From positions 1-29,851 of the forward strand of contig UQKV01000025.1 of the NCBI GenBank assembly GCA_900541665.1: a stretch of 29,851 nt of DNA. The letters run 5' to 3'. The notes beneath the pieces were generated by a model. It worked only from the letters and a program-made list of their open reading frames with translations. It did not search any database and was not told the origin of the DNA. The stretch comes from an uncultured Collinsella sp. (GTDB taxonomy: Bacteria; Actinomycetota; Coriobacteriia; Coriobacteriales; Coriobacteriaceae). A program made the translations under genes and the position numbers. How positions within the stretch are numbered: the first letter of the stretch is position 1; each line of letters opens with the position of its first letter. Below are positions 1-7,173 of the stretch, one piece after another.

Positions 1-50
1 TGAAAGAGGAGGGAAGCGTACTTCGGTACGCGACCGACGATTGAACGTCA
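1..50. repeat. Copy 1 of an intergenic fold-back repeat (cut by the window edge)
   Basis: Bases 1-50 match bases 16181-16230 at 44 of 50 positions without gaps. The core is a short hairpin, GCGTAC at 16-21 and GTACGC at 26-31 around a TTCG loop. Both copies lie just downstream of the stop of a minus-strand gene (dapH here, the ECF S component there). The similarity stops after about base 50. The left part of this copy is probably outside the window. I do not recognise the element; it could be a REP-like or MITE-like repeat. Confidence 0.7.
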
Positions 51-84
51 GATTGTCGCTTAGGGGCGTTTGCAGCGTCGAGCC

Positions 85-112
85 GTTATGCGGTTTGGTA
101 AAACCGCGTAAC
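85..112 (-). terminator. Stem-loop just after dapH
   Basis: GTTATGCGGTTT (85-96) and AAACCGCGTAAC (101-112) pair with one mismatch, two bases beyond the dapH stop codon. No clear run of U follows on the minus strand, so it may be a 3' end-stabilising hairpin rather than a true intrinsic terminator. Confidence 0.4.
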
Positions 113-114
113 TT

Positions 115-834
115 CTACAGCTGGCGCAGACCTTCCTCGAGGCCGGTCTTGCTGTCGGTCTTCTCGTCGCGCATCTTGATGACGCGGGCGGGGACACCGG
201 CCACGACGGCGCCGGCGGGGACGTCCTCGACGCACACGGCGCCGGCGGCAACGACAGCGCCCTTGCCCACGCGCACGCCTTCCAGGACCACGGCGTTTGC
301 GCCGATCATGACATCGTCCTCGATGATGACGGGCGTGGCGCTGGCGGGCTCCACAACGCCTGCCAGCACGGTGCCGGCGCCGATGTGGCAGTTCTTGCCC
401 ACGGTGGCGCGACCGCCCAGCACGGCGCCCATATCGATCATGGAACCCTCGCCGATAACGGAGCCGATGTTGATGATGGCGCCCATCATGATGACGGCAC
501 GGTCGCCGATCTCGACGCGGTCGCGGATGATCGCGCCCGGCTCGATGCGGGCGTTGATGCCCTTAAGGTCGAGCATGGGCACGGCGGAGTTGCGGCAATC
601 GTTTTCAACGTCGTAGTAATCGATGGAATCGGCATTGGCATCGAGGATGGCCTTAAGCTCATCCCAGTCACCAAAGACGGTCTTGCCACGACGTCCGCCG
701 TAGACGTGCGCATTGCCCCACTGGACCTTCATGCCCGGCTTCTCGCGCACGTACAGCTTGACGGGCGTCTTTTTGGGCGCGGTAGCGATGTAGTTGATAA
801 TCTCCTGTGCATCCATCTCGGCTGCATTGCTCAT
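115..834 (-). CDS. dapH: 2,3,4,5-tetrahydropyridine-2,6-dicarboxylate N-acetyltransferase (DapH/DapD acetyl type)
   Basis: The 239-residue protein should acetylate tetrahydrodipicolinate using acetyl-CoA, the step that commits the acetyl branch of diaminopimelate and lysine synthesis in the cytoplasm. The N-terminal 80 or so residues match the Bacillus DapH-type lead domain (MDAQEIINYI, TPVKLYV), and the remainder is built of hexapeptide repeats (for example GAIIRDRVEIGDRAVIMMGA) that form a left-handed beta-helix. Length is normal for the family. The ATG at 832-834 has an AAAGGAG ribosome binding site nine bases upstream. It is the last gene of the lysA-dapA/dapB/dapH operon, 39 bases after dapB. 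The acetyl pathway also needs an aminotransferase, which is not in the window, and a deacetylase, for which the divergent M20 gene is a candidate. Confidence 0.93.
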   Translation of the reverse strand: MSNAAEMDAQEIINYIATAPKKTPVKLYVREKPGMKVQWGNAHVYGGRRGKTVFGDWDELKAILDANADSIDYYDVENDCRNSAVPMLDLKGINARIEPGAIIRDRVEIGDRAVIMMGAIINIGSVIGEGSMIDMGAVLGGRATVGKNCHIGAGTVLAGVVEPASATPVIIEDDVMIGANAVVLEGVRVGKGAVVAAGAVCVEDVPAGAVVAGVPARVIKMRDEKTDSKTGLEEGLRQL

Positions 835-873
835 TTGCTGTCTCTCCTTTGAGTAGGTACGGTTGATAGCTAG

Positions 874-1614
874 TTAGGCGAACATGACCTGGTCGAACGT
901 GTAGAAGCCGGGTTCGCGGGTGACGAGCTTCTGCGCGGCTGCCAGGGCGCCGTTGACAAAGATCTGACGGCTCGTGGCGCGGTGGGTGAGCGTGACTTCC
1001 TCGTCCTGGCCAAAGAAACCCACCTCGTGTACGCCAGCTACGGTGCCGCCGCGCAGCGAGTGCATGCCGATCTCCTTGGGGTCGCGCGCTCCGCACATGC
1101 CCTCGCGTCCGTAGACGGGGTGGTAGCCTGCCTCGGGCTCGGCCTCGACTACGGCGTCGAGCAGCAGCTTGGCGGTGCCGCTGGGGGCGTCGACCTTTTG
1201 GTTGTGGTGCGTCTCGACGATCTCGCAGTCAAAGCCGGGCAGCTCGTGTGTGGCCTGAGCCACCAGATGACGCAGGGCGGCGATGCCGATGGAGTAGTTG
1301 CCCGAGTGCATGACGCGGGCGTTCTGACCCAGCTCGCGCAGGCGGTCCATCTGCTCGGGCGTATAGCCCGTGGTGCCCGAGACCAACGCGGCGCCCGTGC
1401 GCTCGACATAGGCGACGACGGCATCGAAGGTCACGACGTTCGAGAAGTCGATAATCACATCGGCGGCCGGTGCGTTCTCGAGCTCGCTCAAATCGAAGCC
1501 AATCTGGGCTACGATATCAAAAACGGGTTGACCGGCGGCGTCGACAACGCCCTCGGCGGTGGTGCGGATGAGCGAGCCCATGCGGCCCGTTCCCATAATG
1601 ACGGTCTTAATCAA
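874..1614 (-). CDS. dapB: 4-hydroxy-tetrahydrodipicolinate reductase
   Basis: This 246-residue protein should reduce the DapA product to tetrahydrodipicolinate with NAD(P)H. The nucleotide-binding GTGRMG motif lies at residues 8-13, and the family signature with the catalytic His pair and substrate-binding Lys is plain (ETHHNQKVDAPSGTA, about residues 139-153). Translation starts at a TTG codon (1612-1614) that overlaps the end of the lysA-dapA gene by eight bases, which suggests translational coupling; an AAGGGGG-like site precedes it. The overlap and order (lysA-dapA, dapB, dapH) make a single operon very likely. Nothing in the sequence looks damaged. Confidence 0.95.
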   Translation of the reverse strand: MIKTVIMGTGRMGSLIRTTAEGVVDAAGQPVFDIVAQIGFDLSELENAPAADVIIDFSNVVTFDAVVAYVERTGAALVSGTTGYTPEQMDRLRELGQNARVMHSGNYSIGIAALRHLVAQATHELPGFDCEIVETHHNQKVDAPSGTAKLLLDAVVEAEPEAGYHPVYGREGMCGARDPKEIGMHSLRGGTVAGVHEVGFFGQDEEVTLTHRATSRQIFVNGALAAAQKLVTREPGFYTFDQVMFA

Positions 1615-3916
1615 GCAGACCAGCCCCCTTCAGAGCATCGGTAAGTGCAGAGCGCGTGTCGTCTGCCATGGGGCACAGCGGCATGCGGTAGTTTGCCTCG
1701 ATCATACCCATCTGGGCGAGCGCCTCTTTGACGGGGATGGGGTTGACCTCACTAAAGAGGGCATTGATGAGCGGCTGGCCGGCAATTTGGATATCGCGGG
1801 CACGCGCCACGTCACCGTCCAAATAGGCGCGGCACATGTCATGCACGAGCTGCGGCTGCACGTCTGCCCACACGCTGATGGTGCCCGAGGCGCCCAGGCT
1901 CATGAGCGGCACGGTAAGCGCGTCCTCGCCCGAGTACATGCGGAAGTCGTCTGACAGCAGGTGGGCGATCTTGGCCGCGTAGGCGACGTTGCCCGAGGCC
2001 TCCTTAATACCCATGATGTTGGGGTGCGCGGCCAGGCGCTCTACGTTGCGCTCGCTGATACCGCAGCCGCAGCGGCCGGGGATGTTGTACAGGATGCAGG
2101 GGATGTTCACGGCATCGGCGACGGTCTTAAAGTGCTGATAGATACCCTCTTCGTTGGACTTGTTGTAGTAGGGGGTAATGAGCAGCAGGCCGTCGGCTCC
2201 CAAGCCCTGGTAAGTAAGCGACTTGGTGAGCATGGTCTGCGTGGAGTTGGAGCCCGAGCCGGCAATGACGGGGACGCGTCCTGCAACATGCTTGACCACG
2301 GCGGCGACGACGGAGTTGTCCTCGTCGTCGGTCATCGTGGCGCTCTCGCCGGTGGTGCCCAGGGTGAGGATGGCGTCGGTGCCGTTTTGCAGGTGGAAAT
2401 CGATAAGGCGCTCGAGTGCGTCAAAGTCGACACTGCCATCCTTTTTAAACGGCGTGACGAGGGCGACGATTGAGCCCTCGAGATTGCGGATGTCCATGTT
2501 CTTCTCCTTCGCGTCCGCGATCTGGATGCGTTTGTTCCATTGGGCGGCGACTGTCAGGCGCTCGTCTTGGGCGCGACGGCGGGCACTTTCGGCGCGCGAC
2601 TTGGCCAGCAGCTCTCGGCCGCTCGGCAGCACGTCGAGCGTGGCAAAGTAATCGCCCGGGCGCTCGGCGCGGCGGATGAGGTCGGCCGAGCCATCGGGGC
2701 GCAACAGGACCTCGGCGGAGCGCAGGCGTCCATTGTAGTTGTAGCCCATGGAGTAGCCATGCGCGCCGGTATCGTGGATCACAAGCAGGTCGCCCATGTC
2801 GATATGCGGCAGCTCGCGATCGATGGCGAACTTGTCGTTGTTCTCGCACAGATTGCCCGTGATGTCGTAGGTGTCAGTGACGGGCGCTGTGGTCTTGTCG
2901 TCGCCACCCGGCTGGCCCATCACCGTAATGTGGTGGTAAGCGCCATACATGGCAGGACGAATCAGATCGACGGCACTGGCGTCCACGCCGATATAGTCCT
3001 TGTAGATCTGCTTCTCGTGGATGGCCTTGGTGACCAGGCATCCGTAGGGGCCCATCATAAAGCGACCCATCTCGGTGCAGATCGCCACATCGCCCATGCC
3101 GGCGGGGACCAGAATCTCGTCGTAGGCTGCGTGTACGCCCTCACCGATGGCGTGAATGTCGTTAGCCTGCTGCTCGGGCAGGTAGGGGATACCCACACCG
3201 CCGGACAGATTGATAAAGGCGACATGTGCGCCGGTCTCGCGCTCCAGGCGCACGGCAAGTTTAAAGAGGATGCGTGCGAGCTTGGGATAGTAGTCGTTAG
3301 TGACGGTGTTACTGGCAAGGAAGGCATGGATGCCAAAATTCTCGGCGCCCTTGGCCTTGAGCATGCGGAAGGCCTCAAAGAGCTGCTCGGTGGTCATGCC
3401 ATATTTGGAGTCGCCCGGGTTGTCCATGATGCCGTTGGAGAGCTGGAACAGACCGCCTGGATTAAAGCGGCAGCTGACCGTCTTGGGGATGGGCCCCGCA
3501 ACGCACTCAAAGAACTCGATGTGGCTGATGTCGTCAAAGTTGACGATGGCACCCAGCTTGTCGGCGAGCTCAAAGTCGGCAGCCGGCGTGTCGTTGGACG
3601 AGAACATGATGTCGTGTCCCGTGATACCCAGTGAGCGGGCGATCATAAGCTCGGTATAGCTCGAGCAATCGCAGCCGCAGCCGTATTCGTTGAGAATGGA
3701 GATGAGCGCCGGGTTGGGGTTGGCCTTGACGGCAAAGTATTCCTTAAAGCCCGGGTTCCATGCAAAGGCGTCGCGTACTTCTTGCATGTTGCGGCGGATG
3801 CCCGCCTCGTCGTATAGATGAAACGGCGTGGGGAACTGCTCGACGATATGCTCGAGTGTCTCCTTGTCCACAAACGGCTGCTTGGCCGCATATGCCTCGT
3901 TGGGGGTCAATGCCAT
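1607..3916 (-). CDS. lysA-dapA: Fused diaminopimelate decarboxylase and 4-hydroxy-tetrahydrodipicolinate synthase (LysA-DapA)
   Basis: A single 769-codon frame encodes two complete enzymes of lysine synthesis. Residues 1 to about 435 are a PLP-dependent fold III decarboxylase: the PLP lysine is in YFAVKANPNP, and a CENND motif replaces the usual CESxD substrate motif. Residues 474-769 are a full DapA: GTTGES near the start, the YNIPGR tyrosine region, and the Schiff-base lysine in GIKEASGN. About 35 charged residues link the two parts. The Met at residue 474 has its own perfect AAGGAG site six bases upstream, so free DapA could also be made. The enzymes catalyse the first branch step and the last step of the pathway. 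The CENND variant leaves some room for a related substrate in the first domain, but the operon and riboswitch argue for LysA. Confidence 0.9.
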   Translation of the reverse strand: MALTPNEAYAAKQPFVDKETLEHIVEQFPTPFHLYDEAGIRRNMQEVRDAFAWNPGFKEYFAVKANPNPALISILNEYGCGCDCSSYTELMIARSLGITGHDIMFSSNDTPAADFELADKLGAIVNFDDISHIEFFECVAGPIPKTVSCRFNPGGLFQLSNGIMDNPGDSKYGMTTEQLFEAFRMLKAKGAENFGIHAFLASNTVTNDYYPKLARILFKLAVRLERETGAHVAFINLSGGVGIPYLPEQQANDIHAIGEGVHAAYDEILVPAGMGDVAICTEMGRFMMGPYGCLVTKAIHEKQIYKDYIGVDASAVDLIRPAMYGAYHHITVMGQPGGDDKTTAPVTDTYDITGNLCENNDKFAIDRELPHIDMGDLLVIHDTGAHGYSMGYNYNGRLRSAEVLLRPDGSADLIRRAERPGDYFATLDVLPSGRELLAKSRAESARRRAQDERLTVAAQWNKRIQIADAKEKNMDIRNLEGSIVALVTPFKKDGSVDFDALERLIDFHLQNGTDAILTLGTTGESATMTDDEDNSVVAAVVKHVAGRVPVIAGSGSNSTQTMLTKSLTYQGLGADGLLLITPYYNKSNEEGIYQHFKTVADAVNIPCILYNIPGRCGCGISERNVERLAAHPNIMGIKEASGNVAYAAKIAHLLSDDFRMYSGEDALTVPLMSLGASGTISVWADVQPQLVHDMCRAYLDGDVARARDIQIAGQPLINALFSEVNPIPVKEALAQMGMIEANYRMPLCPMADDTRSALTDALKGAGLLD
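2495..2509 (-). promoter_or_regulatory. Internal ribosome binding site and ATG for free DapA
   Basis: Within the fused frame, AAGGAG (2509-2504) lies six bases before an ATG (2497-2495) placed exactly where a normal DapA begins (MDIRNLEGSI). This is a stronger site than the one before the upstream LysA start. It suggests that DapA is made both as a fusion and alone, or that two former genes have lost the stop codon between them. Confidence 0.6.
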
Positions 3917-3985
3917 GTCCCGTAAACCTCGCTATCCAGACGGCGCCATCTGCGCATCGAATCCGCATAGCGTGGACCCAATGTC
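3917..3985 (-). promoter_or_regulatory. Expression platform of the lysine riboswitch
   Basis: The 69 bases between aptamer and start codon hold competing pairings. The 3' strand of P1 with its flank (GCGCTATCCGGAC) is nearly complementary to GTCTGGATAGCG just before the start, and that ATAGCG can instead pair with CGCTAT in between. There is no terminator with a U run, so control is more likely at translation, but I cannot say which pairing forms with lysine bound. Confidence 0.5.
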
Positions 3986-4146
3986 CGGATAGCGCTCCCG
4001 CATTGCTGCAGACAGTCCTGTGGGTATTTCCCGCAGGCCCACCAGGTTGTTCGTGCCCGAAAAGCCCAGTTCGGCGGGTTTCGCCTCCCCGCGGGGTCAA
4101 AGCCTGCCGGCTCGCCCGCGGCTCTTCGTGCCCGCGCCTCTATCAA
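3986..4146 (-). ncRNA. Lysine riboswitch (L box) aptamer
   Basis: On the minus strand, reading toward lysA-dapA, the conserved L-box blocks appear in order: GATAGAGGCGCG at 4144-4133, then GAAGAGCC, then GGGGAGGCGAAACCCGCCGAA in the second arm, a CTGG segment, GACTGTCTGCAG, and finally GGGAGCGCTATC ending near 3988. The first and last blocks pair as P1 (GATAG with CTATC). The length of about 160 bases is right for this class, which binds lysine and shuts down lysine synthesis or uptake genes. Placement directly before the lysA-dapA/dapB/dapH operon fits. This is motif recognition by eye; a covariance-model search would settle it. Confidence 0.9.
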
Positions 4147-4148
4147 GT

Positions 4149-4178
4149 GGTAAAGACCCTACCACGTTGCACTTTACC
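4149..4178. promoter_or_regulatory. 7-bp inverted repeat shared by two divergent promoters
   Basis: GGTAAAG (4149-4155) and CTTTACC (4172-4178) are perfect inverted arms 16 bases apart. One arm overlaps the likely -35 box of the plus-strand M20 promoter and the other lies near the start point of the minus-strand lysine operon promoter. It is placed as a common operator would be; the regulator is unknown. Confidence 0.4.
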
Positions 4179-4184
4179 AAACAA
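4156..4184 (-). promoter_or_regulatory. Promoter of the lysine operon
   Basis: TTGTTT (4184-4179) and TAGGGT (4161-4156) are separated by 17 bases and end ten bases before the riboswitch begins, which is the expected position. The -10 box is weak (three of six consensus bases). Confidence 0.45.
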
Positions 4185-4201
4185 GAGTATTCGTATATAA
4201 C
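4173..4201 (+). promoter_or_regulatory. Promoter of the M20 amidohydrolase gene
   Basis: TTTACC (4173-4178) and TATAAC (4196-4201) are 17 bases apart. A 12-bp perfect palindrome, CACAATATTGTG, lies downstream at 4253-4264 in the leader and could be an operator or a small stem. Confidence 0.5.
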
Positions 4202-4295
4202 GTTTAAAAAATGCAGCAATATGCTGGAAACATGTGTGCCACAATCCTGTATCACAATATTGTGTGAATGGATATGCCCCATGAAAGGATCCTTT

Positions 4296-5483
4296 ATGAC
4301 CGAGCTCCAAGAACTTCGTCGCTATCGTCGCGACCTGCATCGCATTCCGGAGCTCGATTTCGATCTTCCTCAAACCATAGCCTATATCGAGGGCGTGCTC
4401 GCTTCGCTTGCCTGTGAAGTGACCCATCCCTGCCCCAGCTGTGTTTGTGCTTTCTTCGACGCTGGCACGGGCGCCGCGCATGCCACGGCGATTCGCGCCG
4501 ATATGGACGCACTGCCCATCGCGGAGGCGACGGGTGCGGCCTTTTCCTCGAAGCATCCCGGAAAGATGCACGCTTGCGGACACGATGGACACATGGCCAT
4601 GGCCCTTGCGGCGGCAACCTTTGTCGATCGCACGATTCGTGAGCAGCCAGGTGCCATCAAGCGCAACGTGCTCTTTGTGTTCCAGCCTGCCGAGGAGACG
4701 ACTGGTGGCGCCAAGACAGTTTGCGAGAGCGGTGTGTTCGAGCGCTACGGGGTCGACCGCATTTTTGGCTTTCACGTGTGGCCCGATCTGACTGCGAACA
4801 CATTGGCGAGCTGTTCCGGCCCGCTGCTGGCGCGCTCGAGTGAGACACACATTCATATTCACGGGACGAGCATCCATATCGCTAAGACCTATGGCGTTCC
4901 GGTCGAGGAATCGCACGATGCGGCGCTGGCGGCTGCCAAGTTCTTGGTTGCCGAGCGCGAACTGATGGACGAGCTGGGCACCGACGAACCCTGTATCGGC
5001 AAGTTTGGCCTGCTGCAGGCTGGCACCGTTTGCAACGCGGTGGCGGGGGAGGCCCATGTGGCCGGAAGCCTGCGTGTGTTTACGGACGACATGTTCGACC
5101 GGGCGCGCGAAGGCGTGCGCCGCGTGCTGGACGATGCCTGTGCCGCAACGGGCTGCACGTATGATCTCGACTTTGCCGAGGGCTATCCACCGGTCGATAA
5201 CGATCCTGAGTTGTTTGCCCGAATCGCGCCCGCTCTGCCCGAATTGCAGCTCGTGGACGAGCCGCTGCTAATCGCCGAGGATTTCGCGTTCTATCAGCGC
5301 CATCTGCCGGGCGTGTTCTTCTTGCTAGGCACGGGCGTGCCAGAGGACCAAGACAACCCGAGTGATTCGGATGGCTGCCCCGCCTATGCAACAAGCGCTC
5401 TGCATACCGATAGCATGCTCTTCGACGAGGAAATCCTACTCAAAGGCCTCGATGTCTACAAACGATTACTTTCGCTTGACTAA
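4296..5483 (+). CDS. M20-family amidohydrolase, probable N-acetyl-diaminopimelate or N-acyl-amino-acid deacetylase
   Basis: The 395-residue protein is a two-zinc M20D hydrolase. Metal-binding motifs are in order: RADMDALPI, MHACGHDGHMAM, FQPAEETTGGA, FHVWPDL, and near the C terminus the IAEDFAF glutamate and ALHTDSM. The start chosen is the ATG at 4296, six bases after AAAGGA; the frame is open further upstream, but that part lacks a ribosome binding site and overlaps the riboswitch on the other strand. Family members remove acyl groups from amino acids, hippurate or, as with Bacillus YkuR next to dapH, N-acetyl-diaminopimelate. Being divergent from a DAP operon of the acetyl type, the last role is my favoured inference. 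Sequence alone does not separate it from a general N-acyl amino acid hydrolase. Confidence 0.85.
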   Translation: MTELQELRRYRRDLHRIPELDFDLPQTIAYIEGVLASLACEVTHPCPSCVCAFFDAGTGAAHATAIRADMDALPIAEATGAAFSSKHPGKMHACGHDGHMAMALAAATFVDRTIREQPGAIKRNVLFVFQPAEETTGGAKTVCESGVFERYGVDRIFGFHVWPDLTANTLASCSGPLLARSSETHIHIHGTSIHIAKTYGVPVEESHDAALAAAKFLVAERELMDELGTDEPCIGKFGLLQAGTVCNAVAGEAHVAGSLRVFTDDMFDRAREGVRRVLDDACAATGCTYDLDFAEGYPPVDNDPELFARIAPALPELQLVDEPLLIAEDFAFYQRHLPGVFFLLGTGVPEDQDNPSDSDGCPAYATSALHTDSMLFDEEILLKGLDVYKRLLSLD

Positions 5484-5497
5484 GGCGTGAAGGACTA

Positions 5498-5534
5498 TTT
5501 GTTCTAGAAAACACGAACAAACGTACGATATAAT
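5498..5534 (+). promoter_or_regulatory. Promoter and likely operator of higBA
   Basis: A consensus TATAAT lies at 5529-5534. TTTGTTC (5498-5504) and GAACAAA (5515-5521) form a perfect 7-bp inverted repeat spanning the -35 region (TAGAAA at 5505-5510, 18-base spacing). Antitoxins of this class usually repress their own promoter, so this repeat is a natural candidate for the HigA site. Confidence 0.55.
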
Positions 5535-5585
5535 AGAGATGTAAGTCTATAGAAACGTTTGACGTTACTAACGTAAGGCGATACT

Positions 5586-5867
5586 ATGATTGCATCGTAT
5601 AAAGATGAGGATACCGAACGCTTTGCCATGGGTGTGCGGGTCAGGAGGTTCGTGCCCTTTGAGTGTGTTGCGTTGAGGAAGATTCGCCAACTGCAGGTTT
5701 GTGCTTCGCTTGATGATCTTCGCGTTCCACCGGGCAACCGCCTGGAAGCTTTGAAGGGCGATCGTGCCGGTCAATATAGCATCCGTGTTAACGAGCGCTA
5801 TCGGGTCTGTTTTGAGTGGAGACAGGAGATGGCTTGGAATGTCGAAATCGTCGATTATCACAAGTGA
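5586..5867 (+). CDS. higB: HigB-like RelE/ParE-family toxin
   Basis: This 93-residue basic protein matches the HigB branch of the RelE superfamily, whose members are ribosome-dependent mRNA endonucleases. The family signature is seen in the second half: PPGNRLEALKGDRAGQYSIR followed by NERYRVCFEW and a C-terminal IVDYHK with the terminal Tyr-His typical of the active site. The ATG at 5586 follows a TAAGGCG site. The antitoxin gene starts before this one ends (29-base overlap). Toxin-first order is standard for higBA. Length is typical and nothing appears mutated. Confidence 0.9.
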   Translation: MIASYKDEDTERFAMGVRVRRFVPFECVALRKIRQLQVCASLDDLRVPPGNRLEALKGDRAGQYSIRVNERYRVCFEWRQEMAWNVEIVDYHK

Positions 5868-6180
5868 TGAGACTTCGGCCGATTTGCTGTCGCCGGTGAC
5901 TCCTGGTGAGCTTCTCAAAGAGGAGTTTCTTGTTCCCATGGGCATTTCTCAATATCGCCTTGCGAAAGAGACTGGGATTCCGGCTCAGCGTATCGGGCAG
6001 ATTGTCTTGGGAAAACGTCGCGTGACGGCCGACACCGACCTCCGTCTTTGCCGTTATTTTGGCCTGACGGATGGTTATTGGCTGCGCGCTCAGGTGGCGT
6101 TTGACCTTGAGGCCGAGAAAAGGCGGATCGAACCGGAACTCGACAAGATCGTTCCTGTTCAGCAGGCTATCGCACTGTAG
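5839..6180 (+). CDS. higA: HigA-like antitoxin, XRE-type helix-turn-helix
   Basis: The 113-residue protein should bind and neutralise HigB and repress the operon. It shows the HigA signature TPGELLKEEFL, then a helix-turn-helix (QYRLAKETGIPAQRIGQIVLGKRR) and the trailing DLRLCRYFGLTDGYWLRAQ block. I chose the ATG at 5839, which has AGGAG ten bases before it and lies inside the toxin gene; the frame is open upstream but only as a shadow of higB. About 20 extra residues precede the HigA core (SKSSIITSDETSADLLSPV), possibly disordered. Confidence 0.9.
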   Translation: MSKSSIITSDETSADLLSPVTPGELLKEEFLVPMGISQYRLAKETGIPAQRIGQIVLGKRRVTADTDLRLCRYFGLTDGYWLRAQVAFDLEAEKRRIEPELDKIVPVQQAIAL

Positions 6181-6209
6181 TGCTCAAAGATGATGGGGGT
6201 GGCGCGGCG

Positions 6210-6533
6210 ATGAGGCGACGCCGACAGTCTGCCGTTTATAGTCCCGGTGGGTGTGGATGCGGCTTGTTGTTGCTTCCGGTTATTGCTGTGAGCATTGGCG
6301 TGATGTTTGCGCTTGCTGGGCTGGCTGCGGCGGCACTTGTACTGTTTATCACTGCCATCGGCGTGACGATTTGGCTCTGCCGCAATCGCGAGCGACGCCG
6401 TGCCGGCGGTAAAACCAATGTCGGCTGGGTTGTATTCCTGGTCATTGCGTACCCGCTGAGTGTCAGCTACCTGGTGTTCTTTGTCCTGTTGATGGTCAGT
6501 GCCTTTACCGGGGAATCCGTCACGGTGGGTTGA
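6210..6533 (+). CDS. Small hydrophobic membrane protein of unknown function
   Basis: The 107-residue product starts with a basic stretch (MRRRRQS) and has hydrophobic segments around residues 20-60, which can hold one long or two short membrane helices, followed by a basic loop (CRNRERRRAGGK) and another hydrophobic helix near residues 72-97. The ATG at 6210 follows a GGGGGTGG site. A GTG at 6180 that overlaps the higA stop codon is an alternative and would couple translation to the antitoxin. I do not recognise a family. Its position just after higA may be chance. Confidence 0.6.
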   Translation: MRRRRQSAVYSPGGCGCGLLLLPVIAVSIGVMFALAGLAAAALVLFITAIGVTIWLCRNRERRRAGGKTNVGWVVFLVIAYPLSVSYLVFFVLLMVSAFTGESVTVG

Positions 6534-6638
6534 TGCGCTGCCGGCAGACGGTCGCGCAAAGTGCGTTTGCTCGGCGTTTGGATAACTGCATTGGCCGTTT
6601 ACCGCAACCTTAGCTCTCAGCTAGTGAATTCAAGTTTA

Positions 6639-6692
6639 ATCCTTCCTACGATGTGCTGTGTGCCGGCACGGTAGCCGGATCGTAGGAAGGAT
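6639..6692 (+). promoter_or_regulatory. Perfect 14-bp hairpin that hides the ribosome binding site of the next gene
   Basis: Bases 6639-6652 and 6679-6692 are perfect reverse complements of each other (ATCCTTCCTACGAT and its complement). The 3' arm contains AGGAAGG (6684-6690), the ribosome binding site seven bases before the ATG at 6698. The 26-base loop contains its own palindrome, GTGCCGGCAC. With the hairpin formed, the binding site would be fully paired. Confidence 0.75.
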
Positions 6693-6697
6693 GAATA

Positions 6698-7141
6698 ATG
6701 GCAAAAGAGGGAAAGAAGCCGATCGGTAAGATTGTCCTAGGCGTCATCGTGGTGCTGGTTATTGTCGGTGCCGTGGGCTCTATGGGCGGCAACTCAACCG
6801 ATTCGCCTGCGAGCGATTCGGCAAAACCTGCCGGGACGACACAGCAGGCTGAGGAGCAAAAAGAACCGCAAGAACCGTATACCATTGCTGACGAGGCTGA
6901 AGACACTTCCAATCAGTTTGCCTATAAGATCACGGGGACGCTGACCAATAACACGGACAAGGAAAAGAGCTACATTCAGATTGAGTATGTTCTGTATGAT
7001 GCTGATGGCAACCAGGTTGGAACGGCTCTTGCAAACACCAATCATCTGAAGGCGGGCGGCTCCTGGAAGTTCGAGGCGCTGGGCACGGTGTCTCCCGATC
7101 AGGTCGCCAGTTGGGAGCGTTCGGACGTAAGCGGTTTCTAG
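6698..7141 (+). CDS. Membrane-anchored FxLYD-domain protein
   Basis: The 147-residue protein starts with a short basic tail and one membrane helix (residues 9-27, KIVLGVIVVLVIVGAVGSM), then a Ser/Thr/Ala/Gln/Glu-rich linker to about residue 65, then a small beta domain with the features of FxLYD domains: GTLTNNTDKEKSYIQIEYVLYD, followed by AGGSWKFEA. The domain probably sits outside the cell. Such proteins are common in Gram-positive gut bacteria and their role is not known. Its start is certain (strong site seven bases before ATG), but that site is locked in a hairpin. It lies 32 bases before the helix-turn-helix gene, so it may be co-transcribed. Confidence 0.75.
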   Translation: MAKEGKKPIGKIVLGVIVVLVIVGAVGSMGGNSTDSPASDSAKPAGTTQQAEEQKEPQEPYTIADEAEDTSNQFAYKITGTLTNNTDKEKSYIQIEYVLYDADGNQVGTALANTNHLKAGGSWKFEALGTVSPDQVASWERSDVSGF

Positions 7142-7173
7142 CATGTTGTATGCACTGGGGGAGGTGAAGTCGT

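Noticed and set aside
2540..3634. Long open frame on the plus strand opposite lysA-dapA
   Set aside because: It is a shadow of the well-supported minus-strand gene, has no ribosome binding site and resembles no known family.
4020..4295. N-terminal extension of the M20 hydrolase
   Set aside because: The extension overlaps the riboswitch and both promoters and lacks a ribosome binding site; the ATG at 4296 has a good one and begins the family core.
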